Source of the DNA: Hoylesella buccalis ATCC 35310
GTDB lineage: Bacteria > Bacteroidota > Bacteroidia > Bacteroidales > Bacteroidaceae
Assembly (NCBI RefSeq): GCF_025151385.1
Contig: NZ_CP102287.1
Coordinates: forward strand, 496,001 to 560,000
DNA length: 64,000 nucleotides
Direction: 5' to 3'
Made by a program: the position numbers and the translations under genes. Below are positions 55,179-63,278 of the stretch, in pieces. A model generated the notes under the pieces. It was given only the letters and a program-made list of their open reading frames with translations, had not been told where the DNA came from and searched no databases. Position 1 is the first letter of the stretch. The number at the start of each line of letters is the position of its first letter.

Positions 55179-55571
55179 TTATTTCTTAGCCTCTTCCATG
55201 ACGCCCTCAATGTACAGACGGGTCATCTCTGGCTCCCCATTGGTGCGTACCGTGATGGTCTTTTTGAAGTGTCCAGGGAATCTACCTTTGCCGTTGTACG
55301 TTACTTTTATCTCACCTTTCTTTCCTGGTTGAACAGGAGTTTTGGTGTAAGCTGGCACAGTGCAACCACAGCTTGCCACAGCTTGATTGACGATAAGCGG
55401 GGCGTTACCCACGTTAGTGAAGGTAAAAACGCACTTCTGCTCAGGTGTGCTTTCATTGAATTTGCCAAAGTCGTGAGTGATTTTGTCAAACTTGATTTGT
55501 GCTTTTTGTTGTGCGTTTACTATGGTAAAACAAGCAAACAGCATCATGGATAACATGATCAGTTTTTTCAT
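55179..55571 (-). CDS. DUF1573 domain secreted protein
   Basis: 130 aa. Signal peptide MKKLIMLSMMLFACFTIVNA, then the DUF1573 immunoglobulin-like fold: IKFDKITHDFGKF, CVFTFTNVGNAPLIVNQAVA, SCGCTVPAYTKTPVQPGKKG, IKVTYNGKGRFPGHFKKTI. The Cys-Gly-Cys in SCGC is the family hallmark. Such proteins are abundant and periplasmic in Bacteroidota; function is not established. Own promoter and terminator. Confidence 0.88.
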   Translation of the reverse strand: MKKLIMLSMMLFACFTIVNAQQKAQIKFDKITHDFGKFNESTPEQKCVFTFTNVGNAPLIVNQAVASCGCTVPAYTKTPVQPGKKGEIKVTYNGKGRFPGHFKKTITVRTNGEPEMTRLYIEGVMEEAKK

Positions 55572-55603
55572 TTTCTAGTCCTTTCTTTTTTATTCGGTTT
55601 GGG

Positions 55604-55634
55604 CAAAGGTATAAATAAATTAATGAGATTCCAA
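55604..55634 (-). promoter_or_regulatory. promoter of the DUF1573 gene
   Basis: Minus strand TTG (55634-55632), 20 nt, TACCTTTG (55611-55604), about 33 nt before the ATG. The rest of the gap up to 55871 has no gene I can support. Confidence 0.6.
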
Positions 55635-55871
55635 TGAATATTAAGAAATATTATACTATCAATGCTCTCCGGGTGCTATTTTATATTATAATGTGGAATG
55701 AAATATGTTTCGTAGATAATTTTAACTTATGCGAATACTGGTACATGGTCACCAGTGAAACGAGAAGAACTTCCACGGCCAAAAATCAAAAAAGAACTGG
55801 TTGAAGTGGTAATGTGTGTGCAAACAGTTCAAAAATAGTTAATAATGTGAAGATAATCAAGACGAATTGCA

Positions 55872-55879
55872 TATCTTTG
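55872..55879 (+). promoter_or_regulatory. -7 element directly before the DUF4375-like gene
   Basis: TATCTTTG at 55872-55879; the ATG at 55886 is exactly where transcription should begin, so the mRNA may be leaderless. No TTG at the normal -33 spacing. Confidence 0.4.
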
Positions 55880-55885
55880 CAGTGT

Positions 55886-56389
55886 ATGATTGAAATAAAA
55901 CTTGAAGAAAACGTTCTGCAAAAAGCAGCTGAAGAAGGGATGGATGTATTTCTTCAGGCGATTGTGGATACGATTTATGATGCGATAGGCGGAGAACTGA
56001 CGGCCGACTCGATGCAACAACTAAACTCGGATCAAATTACGCTGTTGGCTTATCACATCCTTCATCAGGAAGTGATGGACGGTGGATTCGTACAGCTCAT
56101 TCATAACGGTTATGGTCCCTTTATCTTCAGAAACCCTTTTGACAAGGCTCTGAAAAGCTGGGACATCCACGATTTGTCTAAGATGATAGGGAAATGTCAT
56201 AAGCTCTATCGTAAATATGCTGCCGAATTGGAACAAGATTGTTCTGACGACGAGTTTATGGCGTTGTTTGAGAAATATCCAGCCTTTGACGATTTTGACG
56301 ATGAATTCGTTGAAAATGAAGAGCGTTGGACGGAAAATATTGCACGTTATGTGGATGAACACATCGGGCAATTTGTAAAGATTGTGTAA
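55886..56389 (+). CDS. DUF4375-like (DMP19 family) protein
   Basis: 167 aa from [20 protein letters not shown]; a longer frame from 55814 starts before the promoter element. Soluble, acidic, mostly helical. The central segment ([40 protein letters not shown]) matches the DUF4375 pattern of a helical core with a conserved GGF-x-Q motif; the acidic tail ([14 protein letters not shown]) follows. DMP19-like proteins have been described as DNA mimics in other bacteria, but no such role can be claimed here. It ends 2 nt before smpB and is surely co-expressed with it. Confidence 0.75.
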   Translation: MIEIKLEENVLQKAAEEGMDVFLQAIVDTIYDAIGGELTADSMQQLNSDQITLLAYHILHQEVMDGGFVQLIHNGYGPFIFRNPFDKALKSWDIHDLSKMIGKCHKLYRKYAAELEQDCSDDEFMALFEKYPAFDDFDDEFVENEERWTENIARYVDEHIGQFVKIV

Positions 56390-56391
56390 GA

Positions 56392-56871
56392 ATGAATAAG
56401 GAAGAACTCGCACTAAGAAAAAAGAGTCCCATACAGATTAGGAACAAAAAAGCGTCATTTGAGTATTTTTTCATTGATACTTATACCGCCGGCATCGTGC
56501 TCACGGGTACGGAAATCAAGTCCATTCGCCTGGGTAAGGCCTCTTTGGTTGATGCCTTCTGCTACATTTATCATGGCGAAATTTGGATTAAAGGGATGAA
56601 CATCAGTCCGTATTTCTATGGCTCTTACTCGAACCCAGAAGCCAAGCGTGACCGCAAGCTGTTGCTGACGAAACGTGAAATCAGAAAGTTGGAAGCCGAC
56701 ATCAAGGTAGCTGGTCATACCATCGTTCCCACCTTGGTGTTCATCGATGCGCATGGAAGAGCCAAGGTGGACATCGCTTTGGCTAAGGGAAAGAAGGAAT
56801 ACGACAAACGACAAACGCTGAAGGAAAAAGAAGACAGGCGAGAAATGGATAGGGCCGTCAAAAACTTTTAG
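56392..56871 (+). CDS. smpB: SsrA-binding protein SmpB
   Basis: 159 aa; binds tmRNA and brings it to stalled ribosomes. Typical landmarks: [52 protein letters not shown], and the basic tail [20 protein letters not shown] that mimics mRNA in the decoding centre. Full length. tmRNA itself was not seen nearby. The following 240 nt (56872-57112) carry no gene I recognise. Confidence 0.96.
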   Translation: MNKEELALRKKSPIQIRNKKASFEYFFIDTYTAGIVLTGTEIKSIRLGKASLVDAFCYIYHGEIWIKGMNISPYFYGSYSNPEAKRDRKLLLTKREIRKLEADIKVAGHTIVPTLVFIDAHGRAKVDIALAKGKKEYDKRQTLKEKEDRREMDRAVKNF

Positions 56872-57112
56872 ATGTAGCGACGAAAGATGCAATGTGGTGT
56901 CATTGTTGTTTACGTTGCAGATGACCGGTCAAGGTGGTGACTGACTTTCATGATGAAATATACTCACGAGTAATCTTTAGGATTAGATAGGTGAAATATC
57001 GGTTGACTGAGTATGGCTATCATCAACCTTTCTGTGCAGATTCAAAAACGAAGTGCAAAACTTGTAGGCTGACTCTACCCCGGAGACTTTTGTTGTTTTT
57101 ATTCCAAACTAT

Positions 57113-57143
57113 TTGTAAAATCAAAAAATAGTGTTTATATTTG
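57113..57143 (+). promoter_or_regulatory. RHS-type promoter, copy 1
   Basis: TTG 57113-57115, 20 nt, TATATTTG 57136-57143. The same promoter and roughly 90 nt of leader recur at 61791. Confidence 0.65.
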
Positions 57144-57222
57144 CGATACCATACAAGAATATATAGCGATATATTCAGATGATACTCAACACTTTTCTCT
57201 AATGACTAAAACCTTAAGGCGT

Positions 57223-57294
57223 ATGAAACACTTTATTCTAACCGTGATATTGGTATGCATAATCGCATGCAAGTGCTGGCGTATATCAATTTAA
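57223..57294 (+). pseudogene. remnant of an RHS-type signal peptide, copy 1
   Basis: ATG at 57223 opens MKHFILTVILVCIIACKCWR and stops after 23 codons. The first seven residues and the leader match copy 2 at 61901 (MKHFILTMVWACIALQAYAQ), which keeps a normal signal peptide. Here the sequence diverges after about codon 16 and the RHS body is missing, so this is the cut-off head of a once longer gene. Confidence 0.6.
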
Positions 57295-57321
57295 CTTATG
57301 GAATTTTAAATAAAAGATAAT

Positions 57322-57705
57322 ATGAAACGCAAATTGTCCCTCCTTTTTTTTCTCTACATTTTTTTATTTTCTTCTTTTACATGTAAGAGTGAATGTGAAA
57401 TGCAAAAAAACAGAGAATTATTAAAAGATTATTTTTTGTGTTGTTGTATGAATTATGGTTTTAAAACTACTGACTTAGTCCGCATTGACCGTTCTAAAAC
57501 AGTTTATTTTGATGTGTTAAATTATACTTTGCCAGCATTACAAAAAGTTGATAGTTTAGCAAAAAGCTTCATTTCAACTATAGAAATTTCTTCATATGAA
57601 AATAAAGATTTTAAAAATATAATAATGCTTAGTATAGAAGAGTATAGAAGTAAGAACGTAGACCAATTTATAAAATCTATGGATGTTTATATGATTAAAG
57701 AGTAG
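57322..57705 (+). CDS. Tai4-like candidate immunity protein
   Basis: 127 aa. Signal peptide MKRKLSLLFFLYIFLFSSFT, then a small helical domain with several Cys (DYFLCCCMNYGF) and an end (LSIEEYRSKNVDQFIKSMD). The layout resembles Tai4-type periplasmic immunity proteins that neutralise amidase toxins; I recognise the pattern only, not a verified match. AT-rich. A 167-bp part of the gene recurs at 63041-63207 with five mismatches. It sits between the decapitated signal-peptide remnant and the truncated RHS gene. No amidase toxin partner is in view. Confidence 0.55.
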   Translation: MKRKLSLLFFLYIFLFSSFTCKSECEMQKNRELLKDYFLCCCMNYGFKTTDLVRIDRSKTVYFDVLNYTLPALQKVDSLAKSFISTIEISSYENKDFKNIIMLSIEEYRSKNVDQFIKSMDVYMIKE

Positions 57706-57743
57706 CAAATCCGCTGTGAGAAATAAGAACGTAGACATTTCAA

Positions 57744-60700
57744 ATGGTAATTCTATTTTCGAAAAAATTCGTACCTTTACATACGACAACGGCGCAAACG
57801 TATGACAACCTGGTAACATCTGGCAGATACCTGATTGGACAACCTGTGACAAAAACCGTTACGAATGTACGCGGTGGCACATCGTGGGTCAATAAGGAGA
57901 CGATTACCTACAATACCAATCGTTTGCCCGAATCTCGAATCTCATATATTCAAGACAACAAGGTAAATGAGACGCGCTGGACCTACGACGCCTATGGCAA
58001 CATGACGAGTGAACTTTCGGCACCGTATGACGTGGCTACATTCTTAGGTACGACGTTTACCTATGATGCTGAAGGCAGGAATCTTGCTTCTTCAACCAAC
58101 GCCTTGGGGCAAACCACGACCTATGCCAATTATGACAAGTTTGGCCATGCAGGCACAGTTACCGACTTCAAGCACCGTACTACGTCTTATCAGTATGACG
58201 CTTGGGGGCAGCTTATCTCCACCCAACACCCGGACGGAACGAAAGAAGAAGTAAAAACGGACTGGGGCGGACAGGGATTGTATACCGTAACAAATACGGC
58301 TACGGGCAAACCGTCAACGGTTGTGCATCATGATGCTTTGGGACGTGCAATCAGAAAGGGGAGTCAACGCTTTGACGGGCAATGGCAGTTTGTTGACCAA
58401 ACGTATGACGGAAGGGGACGGTTGGAAAAAGTGTCGCTTCCTTTCAGAGGAACGTCACCCAACTTCTGGGCTACCTATACCTACGACCCATACAATCGTC
58501 CGCTTACCCTGACAGAGGCCTCAGGCAAAACAACCACATGGGCTTATGACGGACTGAGCACCACCGAGACACGAAACGGCATTGCCACAACCAAAACGAC
58601 AGATGAATCGGGGGCATTGATAAAAGTAGAAGATCCGGGTGGAATGATAGAATATACCTTGCGTCCGGATGGTCAGCCATCGCGCATAACGGCCCCAGGT
58701 AATGTGGTGACGTCGTTTGAATATGACCAATATGGAAGACAGACATCCATCACCGACCCCAGTGCAGGAAGACAAAGCTTCACTGAAACCTATGCTGCTG
58801 ACGGCAGCAAGACATTGACGGTGACCGATGCCCGAAATGTCAGCAACACGACTGTTTACGATCAATATGGCAGGGTAGTGGAAAAACGAGCTGACACAAA
58901 TACCTCATACGTTTATAATGATGACGGTACTTTAGCACAGTTATATTCAGATAATCTTAGCATGCGGGTATTTGAATATGATGAAATGGATAGGGTTGCA
59001 GCCGTTTGGGACAATCTTTCCGAAGGGAAATTCTTAGAAAAGCGGTTTACCTATCACGATGGCAACATTGCCGAAATCTCATATACCTCACAAACAGGAG
59101 CCATTGCAACAGAAAAGTATGTTTATTCCAACGGGTACAATACAGAAATCAAGCTGAATGACGACATCAGTATTTGGAAACTGACAGAAGAAAATGCCTT
59201 AGGTCAGCCCACCAAAGCCGTCACGGGAGCATTGAACCGCACTTACAGCTATACAGATTTTGGTATGCCTACCAGCCGAACGGCTGGCAACATCCAAGAC
59301 TTTGCCTACGACTCCGACATTCAGACAGGTAACCTGAACAGCAGGACCGACAACACCCGCCATCTTACCGAAACGTTCGGATATGACAACCTGAACCGTC
59401 TGAGTAGCATCGGACAACAGCAGATAACCTATGCTTCCAACGGCAACATCACACAGATGCCCGGCATGGGCAGCATGCAATACAATCATGCAGACAGGCC
59501 TTATCAGGTTACCATGTTGACACCTGATGGAAACACAGTGCCATTAAGATCACAGACCGTTACGTATAATTCCATTCAACGCCCGGATGAGATTTCAGAA
59601 AACGGCATCAAAGCTTCGTTGACGTACAATGCAGACGGCGACCGGATAAAAATGATTGTAGACAGCGGAGGTTCCACTCTTCTGACACGTTATTATTTTG
59701 ACGGCAAGTATGAAATTGACGGTGTCAAGGGTAATGCCGCCCAACGCTTATTCATCGGTGGCGATGCTTACAGTGCTCCGGCCGTGTATGTCAAGGAAGA
59801 AAACAGCAGTGAGTGGAAGATATATTACATCTGCCGTGACTATCTGGGCAGCATCACGCATATTGCGAATGCTGATGGCACTTTAAAACAGGAATTGAGT
59901 TATGATGCGTGGGGACGGTTGCGCAATCCTGAAACACAAGTAGCTTATGCACCGGGCACGGAGCCTGCGTTGTTCTTAGGACGTGGCTACACGGGTCATG
60001 AACATCTTCCGCAGTTCGGGCTTATCAACATGAATGCCCGCCTGTATGACCCTGTCTTGGGCCGTTTCCTCAGCCCTGACCCATACGTGCAGATGCCAGA
60101 CTTTACGCAGAGCTTCAACAGGTACAGCTATTGTTTGAATAATCCGCTGGTGTATGTGGATGGGGATGGGGAGTTCTGGCATCTTATAATAGGGGCAGTC
60201 ATAGGTGGAATTGTAAATTGGGCTTCACATGGATTTAAATTTAACGCAAAAGGACTTGGCTATTTTGCTGTTGGGGCAGCAGCAGGTGCATTAGGTGCTG
60301 GTGTTGGTGCAGGAATAAGCTCTGTTTTGCCAATTGCAGGTCAAATGTCGGGCGGTTTTGTTGCGGGTTTTTTTGGAACTAGTACAGCAACAACTGCCAC
60401 CACAAGCTTTGTGTCTGGAGCTTTGATAGGAGGAGGTGCAGGACTAAGCAGTGGATTTGTTTCTGGTTTTGGAAATGGACTGATGCAAAATCAAACTTTT
60501 GGACAGGCACTTTTGAGTGGTGCGAGAGATGGTCTTATAGGAATGGGTGTCGGTGGAGTAGTGGGTGGAATAGCTAGTGGAATTTCCGCAAGCATTGATG
60601 GTAGGAATTTTTGGGATGGATCAAGAGTAACTAATACTGAAGTTCTTGGTAACGCTAATCTCCCTAGTGTTATACAAAATAATGATATGAATTGTGGTCC

Positions 60701-61115
60701 TGCTACATCTCAAGCCAATACTGGAGTTTCACAAGATGTGTATAGAGATCATTTAGTGAAAAAATATAATTATGGAATAAATGACCCAGTTAAACCGTTA
60801 GATATGAATAAAGCGATTACAGATTTAACTGGGCGGGCAGTTAAACCTTTAGGGACAGAGTTACCTTCTGACGTACTGGGTGCTAAACAATTGTCTGGTT
60901 TGTTAAATGGTGGAAATCGGTTTATGTTATCCTCTGGAACGGGGACTGCAATAAATCATGCTACAGCATTAAACAAAATTTCGGTACTTACTATACAAAA
61001 AATATCTGGTGTTACCTTCCAAAAAGTTGTGTATCAAGTTATGGATCCAGCTTCTGGAGTTTTCAGAAATATTGGTGCACGTTCAATAGATTTTATATGG
61101 AGAATACTTCCCTAA
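57744..61115 (+). CDS. 5'-truncated RHS/YD-repeat protein with papain/C39-like toxin tip
   Basis: 1123 aa from the first ATG, but genuine YD-repeat sequence begins near 57785 and no signal peptide is present, so the N-terminus is missing. Residues about 60-640 are YD repeats (TYDAYGNMTSE, FTYDAEGRNLAS, YDQYGRVVEKRAD). The RHS core, about 650-810, holds YYICRDYLGSITHIANADGT, ELSYDAWGRLRNPET, INMNARLYDPVLGRFLSPDP and YSYCLNNPLVYVDGDGEFW. After this hinge composition turns AT-rich: a Gly-rich hydrophobic stretch (815-960), then a domain with Cys984 (NNDMNCGPATSQ), His1072 (INHATALNKI) and Asp1101 (VMDPASG), a papain/C39-like triad. Predicted contact or secreted toxin; activity and secretion of this truncated form are uncertain. 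Confidence 0.85.
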   Translation: MVILFSKKFVPLHTTTAQTYDNLVTSGRYLIGQPVTKTVTNVRGGTSWVNKETITYNTNRLPESRISYIQDNKVNETRWTYDAYGNMTSELSAPYDVATFLGTTFTYDAEGRNLASSTNALGQTTTYANYDKFGHAGTVTDFKHRTTSYQYDAWGQLISTQHPDGTKEEVKTDWGGQGLYTVTNTATGKPSTVVHHDALGRAIRKGSQRFDGQWQFVDQTYDGRGRLEKVSLPFRGTSPNFWATYTYDPYNRPLTLTEASGKTTTWAYDGLSTTETRNGIATTKTTDESGALIKVEDPGGMIEYTLRPDGQPSRITAPGNVVTSFEYDQYGRQTSITDPSAGRQSFTETYAADGSKTLTVTDARNVSNTTVYDQYGRVVEKRADTNTSYVYNDDGTLAQLYSDNLSMRVFEYDEMDRVAAVWDNLSEGKFLEKRFTYHDGNIAEISYTSQTGAIATEKYVYSNGYNTEIKLNDDISIWKLTEENALGQPTKAVTGALNRTYSYTDFGMPTSRTAGNIQDFAYDSDIQTGNLNSRTDNTRHLTETFGYDNLNRLSSIGQQQITYASNGNITQMPGMGSMQYNHADRPYQVTMLTPDGNTVPLRSQTVTYNSIQRPDEISENGIKASLTYNADGDRIKMIVDSGGSTLLTRYYFDGKYEIDGVKGNAAQRLFIGGDAYSAPAVYVKEENSSEWKIYYICRDYLGSITHIANADGTLKQELSYDAWGRLRNPETQVAYAPGTEPALFLGRGYTGHEHLPQFGLINMNARLYDPVLGRFLSPDPYVQMPDFTQSFNRYSYCLNNPLVYVDGDGEFWHLIIGAVIGGIVNWASHGFKFNAKGLGYFAVGAAAGALGAGVGAGISSVLPIAGQMSGGFVAGFFGTSTATTATTSFVSGALIGGGAGLSSGFVSGFGNGLMQNQTFGQALLSGARDGLIGMGVGGVVGGIASGISASIDGRNFWDGSRVTNTEVLGNANLPSVIQNNDMNCGPATSQANTGVSQDVYRDHLVKKYNYGINDPVKPLDMNKAITDLTGRAVKPLGTELPSDVLGAKQLSGLLNGGNRFMLSSGTGTAINHATALNKISVLTIQKISGVTFQKVVYQVMDPASGVFRNIGARSIDFIWRILP
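58344..58379 (+). repeat. 36-bp recombination seam, RHS-core copy
   Basis: CGTG(c)AATCAGAAAGGGG followed by AGTCAACGCTTTGACGGG at 58344-58379 recurs at 61989-62024 with one mismatch (A for the bracketed c). Here it is inside the YD-repeat frame; in the second copy it joins a signal-peptide stub to an orphan toxin tip. Confidence 0.8.
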
Positions 61116-61125
61116 AAATTGCATT

Positions 61126-61698
61126 ATGAAAAAAAATATAATATTATTAATTATGTTGTTGCCATCATTTATAAATGTTATACCTCAAAAAATAATTCCC
61201 AAGATCGAAATAAAGCAGTTAGAAAAACAGGCAATTTGTAAAATGCGGAAATTATTTGATATTCCAAAGGAAGAACAACTTTTTGCTACAGTTCTTTTTG
61301 AAGTCTTGGATAGTACTCAGACATATTCAGTATCTCCAACTTTTGAGAAAAATAATAAGATATGTAATTATTTAGAAAGGTTAAAAATAATTCATTATGA
61401 GATATTTGTATATGATAGTGAATTAAAAAGTGTTTTTGTTGTCAATCGGGTATTTTTAGGAAAAGGAAGATATAAAAAAAGGTATTATGTAGGAAAAGAA
61501 GATGATTTTATCATCTCAACTTTCTTACTTAAAAATAATTACGATTATGTTTTAAACCTTATAGATGCACCATCACAAGGAAATAAACTTGTGTTATTAT
61601 GTTGCAAGAATACAAAAATGGATTTAGCATTTTTGAAAGATGAAACAATTAAATCAAGACCAGTATGTAATGAAGATACTTTTATTTTTGGTGAGTGA
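61126..61698 (+). CDS. candidate immunity protein for the RHS toxin tip
   Basis: 190 aa, beginning 10 nt after the RHS stop codon. N-terminal signal segment MKKNIILLIMLLPSFINVIP, then an AT-rich, Lys-rich mixed alpha/beta sequence with no domain I recognise (KIEIKQLEKQAICKMRKLFD, YYVGKEDDFIISTFLLKNNY). A gene directly behind an RHS tip is normally the cognate immunity gene; the signal peptide would place protection in the periplasm, suiting a toxin that acts there. Function assigned by position only. Confidence 0.55.
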   Translation: MKKNIILLIMLLPSFINVIPQKIIPKIEIKQLEKQAICKMRKLFDIPKEEQLFATVLFEVLDSTQTYSVSPTFEKNNKICNYLERLKIIHYEIFVYDSELKSVFVVNRVFLGKGRYKKRYYVGKEDDFIISTFLLKNNYDYVLNLIDAPSQGNKLVLLCCKNTKMDLAFLKDETIKSRPVCNEDTFIFGE

Positions 61699-61790
61699 TC
61701 GTATAAATCAGTCCGGGTAATGGCTGTTCAACACGGTAAATCCGAATGGATCTGCGCCTTTTCTGATTATTGATTTTTATCCCATTTTAT

Positions 61791-61821
61791 TTGTGTGATT
61801 CAAAAATAGTGTTTATATTTG
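61791..61821 (+). promoter_or_regulatory. RHS-type promoter, copy 2
   Basis: TTG 61791-61793, 20 nt, TATATTTG 61814-61821. Nearly identical to copy 1, including CAATACCATACAAGAATATAT just downstream (GATACCATACAAG in copy 1). Confidence 0.65.
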
Positions 61822-61900
61822 CAATACCATACAAGAATATATGGCGTTATATTCTGATTTTATTGATTGCTTATCTCTAAAGACTAAAACCTTAGGGCGT

Positions 61901-61993
61901 ATGAAACACTTTATTCTAACCATGGTATGGGCATGCATAGCCCTACAAGCCTATGCACAACAGTCTTTGTCGTATGCCTATGATGCTGCGTGA
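61901..61993 (+). pseudogene. RHS N-terminal stub with intact signal peptide, copy 2
   Basis: MKHFILTMVWACIALQAYAQ plus QSLSYAYDAA, then TGA: 30 codons. The signal peptide ends at AYA|QQ and SYAYDAA is the usual first YD repeat of the RHS head (normally continuing AAGN). The reading frame is lost exactly where the 36-bp seam begins (61989), which shows deletion of the whole RHS body by recombination. Confidence 0.75.
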
Positions 61994-62024
61994 AATCAGA
62001 AAGGGGAGTCAACGCTTTGACGGG
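61989..62024 (+). repeat. 36-bp recombination seam, stub/toxin junction copy
   Basis: Matches 58344-58379 at 35 of 36 positions. Left of it is the RHS signal-peptide stub; right of it a toxin tip that is not otherwise present in the window. Confidence 0.8.
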
Positions 62025-62406
62025 AGCTGGTGTAGGTGCAATTACTGGTGCCGCTTCTGGTTTTAAATATGCTAGGGATAATAAAGTGAATCCGTGGACG
62101 GGTAAAAAATATATATCTAATGATGTTATACAAAAGTTTAATGAACATGCTTTTTCAAATAATAGACATGAGGATATAGGAATATCTAAGTCAGATATTA
62201 CAAGTCATGTGGAAGATTTTGTAATCAAAAATAAATTCAATTTGCGAGAAGGCAGTAATACTTTTCAAGGTACAATTAATGGCATACAAAAGTCTTTAAT
62301 TATCAATGTGCACAATGGACAAATTCGTTCATTAAACTTATTTCCTGGATATTCAAACCGTCCGACGGCAAATCCTATTATTAAATTTGGAGAATTAAAA
62401 TGGTAG
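61990..62406 (+). CDS. orphan RHS C-terminal toxin tip
   Basis: The open frame starts with a GTG inside the seam and yields 138 codons. The first 12 residues are out-of-frame seam; real tip sequence begins GAGVGAITGAASGFKYARDN, the Gly/Ala-rich hinge seen in RHS and other polymorphic toxins, then NPWTGKK and a compact domain with NEHAFSNNRHEDIGISKSDI and INGIQKSLIINVHNGQIRSL. The His/Arg-containing N-terminal motif and beta-rich end recall small RNase-like toxin folds, but I cannot name the family. It is a displaced tip without an RHS carrier. It overlaps the next gene by 7 nt. Confidence 0.6.
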   Translation: MKSERGVNALTGAGVGAITGAASGFKYARDNKVNPWTGKKYISNDVIQKFNEHAFSNNRHEDIGISKSDITSHVEDFVIKNKFNLREGSNTFQGTINGIQKSLIINVHNGQIRSLNLFPGYSNRPTANPIIKFGELKW

Positions 62407-62858
62407 AAAATAAATCAATAATTATAAATGATGACAATTATTTAAAATATCAAAAAAATAATATAATCATAATAGAAGGTATTAGCAATGTGAATATTGA
62501 CTTCAATTATTCTGAAATAAAAACACCTGTTTATATAAAAGAATGTGTAATAAAGAATATGTATTTGAATTCAACGTGGTTTCGCAAAGGATTTGTATTA
62601 GAGAATTGCATAGTTCTTAATGATATAAATCATGAGATGGGCGGACATAATTATTCGGAAATACATATACATAATAATATCTTCCTTGGTTTTTTTGATT
62701 TTTTTGATTGTCATTTTTTTGAAAGAATGACTGTTAATAATAATATTTTTATAAAAGGTACTAATTTGATAGGTAATACATGTAAAGGATATAAAAACAT
62801 ATTTGATAAAGGATTGGAATTATATGAAAATATAGGACGATTGAATGAGGAAAATTAA
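62400..62858 (+). CDS. candidate immunity protein of the orphan toxin tip
   Basis: 152 aa, starting 7 nt before the toxin frame ends (coupled). No signal peptide, so it should act in the cytoplasm, in line with a nuclease-like partner. Repeated short strand units with Asn and Ile (IIINDDN, IIIIEGISNVNIDF, YIKECVIKNMYLN, LENCIVLNDINHE, HIHNNIFLGFF, TVNNNIFIKGTN) suggest a small parallel beta-helix or solenoid. Very AT-rich. Assigned by position and overlap. Confidence 0.55.
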   Translation: MVENKSIIINDDNYLKYQKNNIIIIEGISNVNIDFNYSEIKTPVYIKECVIKNMYLNSTWFRKGFVLENCIVLNDINHEMGGHNYSEIHIHNNIFLGFFDFFDCHFFERMTVNNNIFIKGTNLIGNTCKGYKNIFDKGLELYENIGRLNEEN

Positions 62859-63018
62859 CGTTGCTTATCCAAGTTATAATAACGTAAAAGATCAACCGAT
62901 AGGTTTAAGCAATGCCCGAAATGCAAAATTAGCAGATGTTGTGATAAAGGAGAACCCCAAAATATTGTTTTCGCTATCTCAAAACGATAAAATCAGGCTA
63001 ATGGGACAAAGAAGTTAA
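62845..63018 (+). CDS. 57-residue ORF, probable gene fragment
   Basis: MRKINVAYPSYNNVKDQPIG, then LSNARNAKLADVVIKENPKI and LFSLSQNDKIRLMGQRS. It overlaps the end of the previous gene by 14 nt. No family recognised; the length and position between toxin-immunity parts and a broken gene suggest the tail of a lost cassette. Low confidence that it is functional. Confidence 0.35.
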   Translation: MRKINVAYPSYNNVKDQPIGLSNARNAKLADVVIKENPKILFSLSQNDKIRLMGQRS

Positions 63019-63040
63019 GCACATTTTTGTCACATTAGCC

Positions 63041-63227
63041 AAAAGATTATTTTTTGTGTTGTTGTATGAATTATGGTTTTAAAACAACTGACTTAGTCCG
63101 CATAGACCGTTCTACAACGATTTATTTTGATGTGTTAAATTATACTTTGCCAGCATTACAAAAAGTTGATAGTTTAGCAAAAAGCTTCATTTCAACTATA
63201 GAAATTTTTATAAAAACAACAATTTAA
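63041..63227 (+). pseudogene. truncated second copy of the Tai4-like immunity gene
   Basis: 63041-63207 matches 57423-57589 with five mismatches in 167 bp. The signal peptide and first third are missing, and the end diverges into a new 20-nt tail before TAA at 63225. The only internal ATG is at 63066. It lacks both ends of the intact gene, so it is a relic of cassette exchange. Confidence 0.75.
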
Positions 63228-63278
63228 GATGGACACCCTGGTAGCACATTTTTAATAGGAGGCGATGAACATGGTTTC

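Noticed and set aside
56872..57112. tmRNA gene next to smpB
   Set aside because: No tRNA-Ala-like ends or tag-peptide frame could be found here; smpB and ssrA are often unlinked.
57592..57852. 86-codon minus-strand frame across the RHS 5' end
   Set aside because: Antisense to the immunity gene and the start of the RHS gene, with no promoter or family features.
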